A DNA stretch of 25,886 nt from Candidatus Nealsoniibacteriota bacterium (GTDB taxonomy: Bacteria > Patescibacteriota > Minisyncoccia > Minisyncoccales > PWPS01): assembly GCA_003554445.1 (NCBI GenBank), contig PWGJ01000031.1, forward strand, positions 1 through 25,886, in the 5' to 3' direction. The notes beneath the pieces are model-generated. The model was not told the DNA's origin. It did no database searches and worked only from the letters and a program-made list of their open reading frames with translations. Shown here piece by piece: positions 20,509 through 25,886 of the stretch; position 1 is the stretch's first letter, and each line of letters opens with the position of its first letter. A program made the position numbers and the translations under genes.

Positions 20509-21862
20509 CTAAGTATTTCTCTATTTTATCATCTTTAATTCTCTTCAGCTCTTTTCTGGGCAATACTTTCAAAATCTCCCACCCGATATCGAGTGTCTTC
20601 TCAATCTCCCTATTTTCGGTCTCATCTTGTGATAAAAATTGCTCTTCAAATAGATCAGAAAATTTTAAATAAGATTTATCCGTGTCGGACAAAGCTGATT
20701 CTCCCAAAATGGTTGCCAATTCTTTTACTTCTTGCCCTTTTGCGTAAGCAGCAAAAAGCTGATTAGCCAAACCGTCGTGATCGTCTCTGGTCTTTTCTTC
20801 TCCGATTCCTTCATCTCTAAGTCTGGAAAGACTGGGCAATACATCAATTGGTGGATAGATTCCCGATTGATGTAAATTTCTGGAAACCATTATCTGACCC
20901 TCGGTTATATATCCGGTAAGGTCGGGGATCGGATGAGTCTTGTCGTCTTCCGGCATCGTTAATATTGGAATTTGAGTAATCGAGCCCGGCTTGTCTTTTA
21001 TCATTCCGGCTCTCTCATATATGCTGGCTAAATCGGTATAGAGATATCCCGGATAACCTCTTCTTCCCGGAACTTCTTTTCTTGCTGCCGAAATTTCTCT
21101 AAGTGCTTCACAGTAATTAGTCATATCGGTTAAAATCACCAATACGTCCCTTCCTTTTTCAAAAGCAAGATATTCTGCAGCAGTAAGTGCCATTCTTGGC
21201 AAAGTTACACGCTCAATAACCGGGTCATCGGCCGTGTTAAGAAATAAAATCGATCTATCGAGCGCTCCTGTCTTTTCAAGTTCATTTACAAAAAATTGTG
21301 ACTCTTCAAAGGTAATTCCCATCGCTCCGAAAACAACTGAGAAATCTCCTTCCATTTTTGCCTGCCTGGCAATCTGTGTAGCAATTTTGGAATGCGGAAG
21401 TCCGGCACCCGAAAAAATAGGAAGTTTTTGTCCTCTTACTAAAGTGTTCAATCCGTCAATTGCAGAAACTCCGGTCTGCAAAAAATCATCCGGAAATTCT
21501 CTGGAAAACGGATTCATTGGATTACCGTTTATATCCAACGATTTATCGGCAATCGGTTTGGGGTGTCCGTCAAGAGGCTCGGCAGCGCCATCGAAAACTC
21601 TTCCCATCATATCCATGCTGACATCCAATTTCATCGTTTCACCTAAAAATACGGCTTCGGCTTCTTCGAGTTCCATTCCTCTGGTTTCTTCAAACATTTG
21701 AATAAGTGCCCTTCCTTCCGAAGCTTCCAGTACTCTTCCCATTCTCTCCTCTCCGTCAGCGGTCTTTATTTTTACCAACTCCTCATAGCTGACTTTCTTT
21801 ACTCCGTCAACCAAAACCAAGGAGCCGACAATTTCTTTTAATCCTTTGTATTTCACTGACAT
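20492..21862 (-). CDS. atpB: A/V-type ATPase subunit B
   Basis: A 456-residue non-catalytic nucleotide-binding-fold subunit that alternates with A in the soluble head. The position of the P-loop is occupied by LPIFSGAGLPHSKIA (SGAGLPH 151-157), the hallmark of V/A-type B subunits, rather than a Walker A lysine loop. Other family segments include GREFP-like SREFPDDFLQTGVSAIDG and ILTDMTNYCEALREISAARK. Length is typical. It starts five bases after subunit A's stop. Confidence 0.97.
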   Translation of the reverse strand: MSVKYKGLKEIVGSLVLVDGVKKVSYEELVKIKTADGEERMGRVLEASEGRALIQMFEETRGMELEEAEAVFLGETMKLDVSMDMMGRVFDGAAEPLDGHPKPIADKSLDINGNPMNPFSREFPDDFLQTGVSAIDGLNTLVRGQKLPIFSGAGLPHSKIATQIARQAKMEGDFSVVFGAMGITFEESQFFVNELEKTGALDRSILFLNTADDPVIERVTLPRMALTAAEYLAFEKGRDVLVILTDMTNYCEALREISAARKEVPGRRGYPGYLYTDLASIYERAGMIKDKPGSITQIPILTMPEDDKTHPIPDLTGYITEGQIMVSRNLHQSGIYPPIDVLPSLSRLRDEGIGEEKTRDDHDGLANQLFAAYAKGQEVKELATILGESALSDTDKSYLKFSDLFEEQFLSQDETENREIEKTLDIGWEILKVLPRKELKRIKDDKIEKYLDEKEN

Positions 21863-21866
21863 AATT

Positions 21867-23561
21867 TTATTCTTCTTTAAATTTTAACTTAGAAATTAAA
21901 TCTTTTTCTTCCATTTCCAATACTTCGTTAACATTTTCTCCTTCTTCGAGCATCTCTTCTCCCTTTCTGTAATAGCTCATTACGGCATCCAACATCTCGG
22001 CTTGCTTTTTCAAAGTTGAAAATGTATCAATCTTGTCAAAAGCATTCTGCATTAAAAAGTCTTCTCTGAGTAACTTTGCGGTTTCCATAACCAACTTATC
22101 ACTTCCGGATAAAGCTTCAAAACCTACCAGTCTCACTATCTCTTCAAGTTCGGCTTCTTTTGATAAGATTCTCATTGCTTCAGTTCTGTTTTCTCGAAAA
22201 CTTTTTCCTACTTCTTCATCAAGATATTCCGACAAATCTTCAGTATAAAGTGAATAACTATTAAGCCAATCAATTGCGGGAAAGTGTCTCGCATTAGCTA
22301 ATTCATCATCAAGACTCCAAAAAACTTTGGTCGTTCTGAGTGTGTTTTGAGTAACCGGTTCAGATAAATCACCTCCGGGAGGAGAAACTGCACCGATTAC
22401 CGTCAGTGATCCTTCTTGGTTTTTTCCCAGACATTTTACTTGCCCGGCTCTTTCATAAAAAGCTGCTATTCTGGATCCAAGGTAAGCGGGATACCCTTCT
22501 TCACCCGGCATCTCTTCAAGTCTGGCCGACATTTCTCTTAAAGCTTCCGCCCATCTACTGGTCGAATCCGCCATAAGGGCAACATCGAAACCCATGTCTC
22601 TAAAGTACTCCGCAATCGTAATTCCGGTATAAACACTGGCTTCTCTAGCTGCAACCGGCATATTTGAAGTGTTCGCAATGAGCACGGTTCTTTCCATTAA
22701 CGGGTTGCCGGTTTTGGGGTCTTCCAATTCGGGAAATTCTTGAAGAACTTCGGTCATTTCGTTTCCACGCTCTCCGCATCCGATAAAAATTATAACATCG
22801 GCATCGGACCATTTAGCAAGCTGGTGCTGAATAACCGTCTTTCCGGATCCGAATGGACCGGGAACGCTAGCCGCACCACCTTTGGCAACCGGGAAAAAGG
22901 TATCTATTACTCTTTGTCCGGTAATCAACGGTTTGGACGGTAGTAATTTTTCTTTGGTCGGACGAGGACTCCTTATCGGCCATTTGTGAGCCATCTTTAT
23001 CGATTCTTTTCCATTTTCAGTTTTGATTTGGGCAACTTCTTGAGTAACAGTGAAGTTTCCGCTTTCAATTGAGACTATCGTTCCTTCGGAAATATGTGGT
23101 GGAACCATTACCTTGTGTGTAATTGTTTCCGTTTCTTCAACCTCTCCCAAAACTTGTCCCGAAACTACACTGTCACCTTCGGAAACACTAGCTTCAAATT
23201 TCCATTTTTTATCTTCATCCAGAGCGGGAACTTCAATTCCTCTCGGTATAAAATCACCGGCTTTTGAAGCAATTTCATCAAGAGGTCTTTGAATTCCGTC
23301 ATAAATTGAAGTTAAAAGTCCGGGCCCGAGGGTTACCGAAAGTTGTTTACCCGTTCTTTCCACCGGTTCGCCGGGACCTACTCCCGCAGTTTCTTCATAA
23401 ACCTGGATAGAAGCCTCCCCTTCTCTCATTTCAATTATCTCTCCGGCCAACCCTTCATCACCTACTTTGACAACTTCATAAATCGAAGCGCCTTCCATAT
23501 TTTTGGCGACAACCAGCGGACCGGAAACTTTTGTTATTATACCTGTTTTACTTTTACTCAT
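21867..23561 (-). CDS. atpA: A/V-type ATPase catalytic subunit A
   Basis: A 564-residue catalytic subunit. The Walker A loop is VPGPFGSGKTVIQHQ (Lys241, Thr242), and the catalytic glutamate is in FIGCGERGNEM (Glu264). The insertion (non-homologous region, about 115-190) that distinguishes V/A-type A subunits from F-type beta is present, although the protein is somewhat shorter than many (about 580-600). It starts from ATG at 23561 without an SD, 17 bases after subunit F. Confidence 0.97.
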   Translation of the reverse strand: MSKSKTGIITKVSGPLVVAKNMEGASIYEVVKVGDEGLAGEIIEMREGEASIQVYEETAGVGPGEPVERTGKQLSVTLGPGLLTSIYDGIQRPLDEIASKAGDFIPRGIEVPALDEDKKWKFEASVSEGDSVVSGQVLGEVEETETITHKVMVPPHISEGTIVSIESGNFTVTQEVAQIKTENGKESIKMAHKWPIRSPRPTKEKLLPSKPLITGQRVIDTFFPVAKGGAASVPGPFGSGKTVIQHQLAKWSDADVIIFIGCGERGNEMTEVLQEFPELEDPKTGNPLMERTVLIANTSNMPVAAREASVYTGITIAEYFRDMGFDVALMADSTSRWAEALREMSARLEEMPGEEGYPAYLGSRIAAFYERAGQVKCLGKNQEGSLTVIGAVSPPGGDLSEPVTQNTLRTTKVFWSLDDELANARHFPAIDWLNSYSLYTEDLSEYLDEEVGKSFRENRTEAMRILSKEAELEEIVRLVGFEALSGSDKLVMETAKLLREDFLMQNAFDKIDTFSTLKKQAEMLDAVMSYYRKGEEMLEEGENVNEVLEMEEKDLISKLKFKEE

Positions 23562-23577
23562 ATTTATTTCTTATTTA

Positions 23578-23868
23578 TTAGTTCGAATCCAAAAATGAAG
23601 CAGAAACCGAACCACCCAAAGCTTTTTCAACTTGTTCTTTAAGAGCGGTCCTGTCATCACTCTCTTTTAGTCCGGGTAAAACGACTACTCCCAGACCACC
23701 TGAAGAAATTAAATCTTCAGTTGTAAAAATAAGGTCATGCGTCTTCTTCAGCTCTTTTATGAGCTCTCTTGTTTCTTTCTCACTTTTAGATTCAAAACAA
23801 TTGAATCCTAAAAGTTTAAAAACTCGATAATAATTTTTGGGACCGATAAAGGCTATATTGCTACTCAT
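23578..23868 (-). CDS. atpF: A/V-type ATPase subunit F
   Basis: A 96-residue Rossmann-like small subunit that binds subunit D in the central rotor. IAFIGPKNYYRVFKLLGF opens it and DLIFTTEDLISSGGLGVVVL fits the centre of the family fold. It overlaps the end of subunit C by four bases. Identification rests mostly on fold, size and operon position between C and A. Confidence 0.88.
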   Translation of the reverse strand: MSSNIAFIGPKNYYRVFKLLGFNCFESKSEKETRELIKELKKTHDLIFTTEDLISSGGLGVVVLPGLKESDDRTALKEQVEKALGGSVSASFLDSN

Positions 23869-24593
23869 AGACTTCTTAAATCTTTAACTAAATCTTTTAT
23901 TTCTCGTGGACTGAACTCCATTCTTTTTCCGGTTATTATGGTTCTGATTTTTTTCTCCGCCCTCCATTTTTTCATAAAAAAGGCGAATATCGGAGCCAAC
24001 CCCTCATTCTTTTTCGTATTTTCAGAAATGAAATTATCTTCCAGCTCTTTTATCTTTTTATCTTTTATTTCACCCGTATATTCACTTAAAACTTCTTTAC
24101 AATCCTCAACAAAAGACTTAACGATTTTGCTTTTTTCAGCAAAATCCCCAAGCCTGTCAAAATAAACCTCGGTGAGGTAGTCATCCAACTTGTCCGGACT
24201 CTCCATCTTTTTCGCTTTCTCGATCTCTTCACTGAATTCTTCAATCAATTCTTTTTCATCTTTACCCCACTCCAACAATTCTCCGGAATCCAAATCAAAA
24301 ATCTCTCTTTTCAAAAAAATGCGCAAATTAACTATGTCGGCTTTTAAAGAGTAAAGATTCTTTAAAGACTCTACTCCCATACGGGAAAGATCATTTTGAA
24401 AGAAGCTTTTTTCTTTCTCAAATACTTCTTCCAGATCGTCAGTCTCAAGCGCCCAACGTCCATAATCGGTATCCTGAAGTATTTCATAAGCCTTGGCCTC
24501 ATTTTCCGCATTTATCATTCGATCAAAATCAACATCATCAGCAATGTGCTTTTCAATCGCATTGAGGTAAGAATTTAGAAACAGATATTTCAT
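23865..24593 (-). CDS. atpC: A/V-type ATPase subunit C
   Basis: A 242-residue helical protein of the V-ATPase AC39/d family, which couples the rotor stalk to the membrane proteolipid ring. The N-terminus is KYLFLNSYLNAIEKH, and the central SLKADIVNLRIFLKREIFDL segment is the recognisable family core. The C-terminal MEFSPREIKDLVKDL matches the usual closing helices. It is shorter than common homologues (about 320-350), so it probably lacks some helices of the three-lobed funnel. It overlaps E upstream and F downstream by four bases each. Confidence 0.85.
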   Translation of the reverse strand: MKYLFLNSYLNAIEKHIADDVDFDRMINAENEAKAYEILQDTDYGRWALETDDLEEVFEKEKSFFQNDLSRMGVESLKNLYSLKADIVNLRIFLKREIFDLDSGELLEWGKDEKELIEEFSEEIEKAKKMESPDKLDDYLTEVYFDRLGDFAEKSKIVKSFVEDCKEVLSEYTGEIKDKKIKELEDNFISENTKKNEGLAPIFAFFMKKWRAEKKIRTIITGKRMEFSPREIKDLVKDLRSL

Positions 24594-25168
24594 AAGTCTT
24601 CAAAAAGAAGATTAACGAACTCTTTTTTGCTCTTTTCTATCTCTCTTTCCAAGATTTCTTCAAGAGTAACCTCAAACTGCCATCTTTCTCCCTGAAACAA
24701 AAAACCCTCTTTAAAATCAAGGTCTTTTTCAACCGGATCCATCTTTATCCCCGCCTCTTTCAAAACCGGTTTCAGTTTTTCTTTTTTACCTTTGGGAACA
24801 ACTACTTCTCGCGCTTCTTTGAGTAGCTCTTTCTCCCTTTCCAGATTTTGAGAATAAATCCTTTTCTTTTTAGAGGTGGGGAGATTTTCAATTTCACTCA
24901 AAACTTCTTGCTTAGCTTTTTGCAAAAGCTCTTTTTTTAGTTGCAATCTTTCCATTTTCAATTCAAAAAAGATTTCTCTTTCTTTTTTAGTCAGCAAGTT
25001 TTCTTTTTTTTCTTCAAATTCTCTTTCAAGGCTCTCTTTCAATTCTTCCATTTCGGCTTTTTTCTCTTCTTTGATTTCTTGCACGGCCTTCTCGTGCTGT
25101 TCGGTTAAAGACAGTTCTTTTTCACGCTTTTCATCTTTTACTTTTGCTAGTAAATCTTCAAGTGGCAT
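24590..25168 (-). CDS. atpE: A/V-type ATPase subunit E (peripheral stalk)
   Basis: A 192-residue protein: a long charged N-terminal helix (EKREKELSLTEQHEKAVQEI and onward to about residue 100), then a globular C-terminal domain ending EKSKKEFVNLLFEDL. This is the layout of subunit E, which pairs with G/H to form the peripheral stalk linking the head to subunit I. Sequence identity is weak, as usual for this subunit; position between K and C supports it. No subunit G/H gene lies inside the window, but it could be upstream of I. Confidence 0.85.
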   Translation of the reverse strand: MPLEDLLAKVKDEKREKELSLTEQHEKAVQEIKEEKKAEMEELKESLEREFEEKKENLLTKKEREIFFELKMERLQLKKELLQKAKQEVLSEIENLPTSKKKRIYSQNLEREKELLKEAREVVVPKGKKEKLKPVLKEAGIKMDPVEKDLDFKEGFLFQGERWQFEVTLEEILEREIEKSKKEFVNLLFEDL

Positions 25169-25172
25169 ATGT

Positions 25173-25646
25173 TTATACGGTTATTCCATTTAGAATAAGA
25201 ATGGTTAAAAGAAGTGCAATAACGGCGTAAGTCTCAACCATTGCAGAAAGGATAATCGCTTTACCTGCCTCTTCCGGTTTTTTAGCCAAAGTGGAAATAC
25301 CGGAAACGGATACCTTTCCTTGAAATATTCCCGAAATAAGTCCTGCAAAAGTTATCGGAATGCAAGCTAAAAGAATTTGCCAACCGGCACCGGTAGAAAC
25401 TTCAACTGCTTCGTCTCCAAAAAGTCCTATCTCTTGAAGAACTAAAACTGCAGCTAAAAATCCGTAAATTCCCTGTGTTCCGGGTAAAACTTGTAAAAGA
25501 AGTGCTTTACCGAATTTTTCGGGTTCTTCCGAAATAAGTCCGGCTGCAGATCTACCTACTTCGGAAAGTGCGACTGCTGAACCGATCGAGGGCAGAGTTA
25601 CCGCCAAGCCGGCTCCGAGTATACCAAGAATAAGTCCTAATTCCAT
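25173..25646 (-). CDS. atpK: A/V-type ATPase proteolipid subunit K, sodium-type
   Basis: A 157-residue duplicated proteolipid with four membrane helices, forming the rotor ring. It carries LPGTQGIYGF in helix 2, GIFQGKVSVSG in helix 3 and MVETYAVIAL in helix 4. The residues Leu54, Thr57, Gln58, Tyr61, Gln109 and Glu138 align with the sodium ligands and neighbours known from Enterococcus hirae NtpK (Leu61, Thr64, Gln65, Tyr68, Gln110, Glu139). Only the second hairpin carries the ion-binding glutamate. This predicts sodium rather than proton coupling. It lies between subunits I and E. Confidence 0.94.
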   Translation of the reverse strand: MELGLILGILGAGLAVTLPSIGSAVALSEVGRSAAGLISEEPEKFGKALLLQVLPGTQGIYGFLAAVLVLQEIGLFGDEAVEVSTGAGWQILLACIPITFAGLISGIFQGKVSVSGISTLAKKPEEAGKAIILSAMVETYAVIALLLTILILNGITV

Positions 25647-25658
25647 AATATTAATTGG

Positions 25659-25886
25659 TTATTTTTTAATAATTTCAATAAATCGACCTTGCTTCGAAAA
25701 CGGTTTAAATCTTCTTCCGCCGCCCTCCATAAATTTGGAGAAAAACTCCACAAATTGAAGCCTTGCAGCATGAATAAAGCTACTAAGAGCGTTTATAAGA
25801 AGATTAGCAATGTGTCCGAAGACTAAAATAAGTCCGGCAACGATGACATTCAGTCCCGCAACCGGAATCATTTCCATAAAAATGCC
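25659..25886 (-). CDS. atpI: A/V-type ATPase subunit I, C-terminal end (runs off right edge)
   Basis: The frame is open from the right edge to the stop at 25659; only the last 75 residues are visible. FGHIANLLINALSSFIHAAR followed by LQFVEFFSKFMEGGGRRFKPF is the conserved C-terminal region of the 116-kDa/subunit I family, which forms the stator and ion half-channels against the K ring. An internal ATG at 25877 is not the true start, because the frame continues past it to the edge. It is the first visible gene of the operon. Confidence 0.92.
   Translation of the reverse strand, partial: GIFMEMIPVAGLNVIVAGLILVFGHIANLLINALSSFIHAARLQFVEFFSKFMEGGGRRFKPFSKQGRFIEIIKK

Noticed and set aside
1..25886. 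CRISPR arrays, insertion sequences, tRNA or rRNA genes
   Set aside because: No regularly spaced repeats, transposase-like frames, terminal inverted repeats or cloverleaf motifs were seen.

Overview
The window looks like a piece of an AT-rich, gene-dense genome from a small anaerobic bacterium, most likely a Patescibacterium (CPR, Parcubacteria-like). The clues are very short intergenic gaps, few Shine-Dalgarno (SD) sequences, a class III anaerobic ribonucleotide reductase, an A/V-type ATPase operon, short versions of several core proteins, and large acidic coiled-coil proteins of unknown function. TGA is used as a stop and tryptophan is TGG. I cannot place it more finely than this.

Layout. 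1-174 is the start of a secreted SipW/TasA-type protein (minus strand). 274-431 is a compact promoter / structured RNA / terminator unit (RNA1). 428-4092 is an nrdD operon in which the glycyl-radical segment is a separate gene, followed by nrdG and an FMN reductase. 4090-6318 holds ftsA-ftsZ; 6315-7014 rpsU-ybeY; 7017-9209 lepB-hisS-HIT. 9246-10552 holds a GGDEF gene and pth, divergent from promoters that share one -35 element. 10531-10944 is a second structured RNA (RNA2) with a perfect consensus promoter, a roughly 200-nt fold, a 25-codon ORF and a strong terminator. 11039-13189 is topA. 13308-19845 is an accessory region: small helical proteins, two small membrane proteins, a DUF389 membrane protein, and a 1131-residue coiled-coil protein. 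19891-25886 is an A/V-type ATPase operon (I-K-E-C-F-A-B-D); its proteolipid keeps the residue set of sodium-translocating enzymes.

The most unusual material is RNA1, RNA2 and the translation signals around them. Nearly every ATG-started gene here lacks an SD. The four genes with a strong SD all start with GTG or TTG, and they encode a diguanylate cyclase-like protein, two small membrane proteins and the 25-residue peptide. RNA1 displays an SD (AAAGGAGGTG) in a hairpin loop. RNA2 displays two CCUCC anti-SD motifs in a loop, with 11 to 12 nt of uninterrupted complementarity to RNA1 and to the ribosome-binding site of a neighbouring membrane-protein gene. I propose, as inference only, that these form a regulatory circuit acting on SD-dependent translation.

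Other points of note are the split class III reductase, an FtsZ with no C-terminal tail and a Ser in its T7 loop, leaderless pth and lepB, -35 hexamers that contain the preceding gene's stop codon, an internally duplicated four-helix membrane protein, and a recent in-frame 93-bp duplication in the giant coiled-coil gene.
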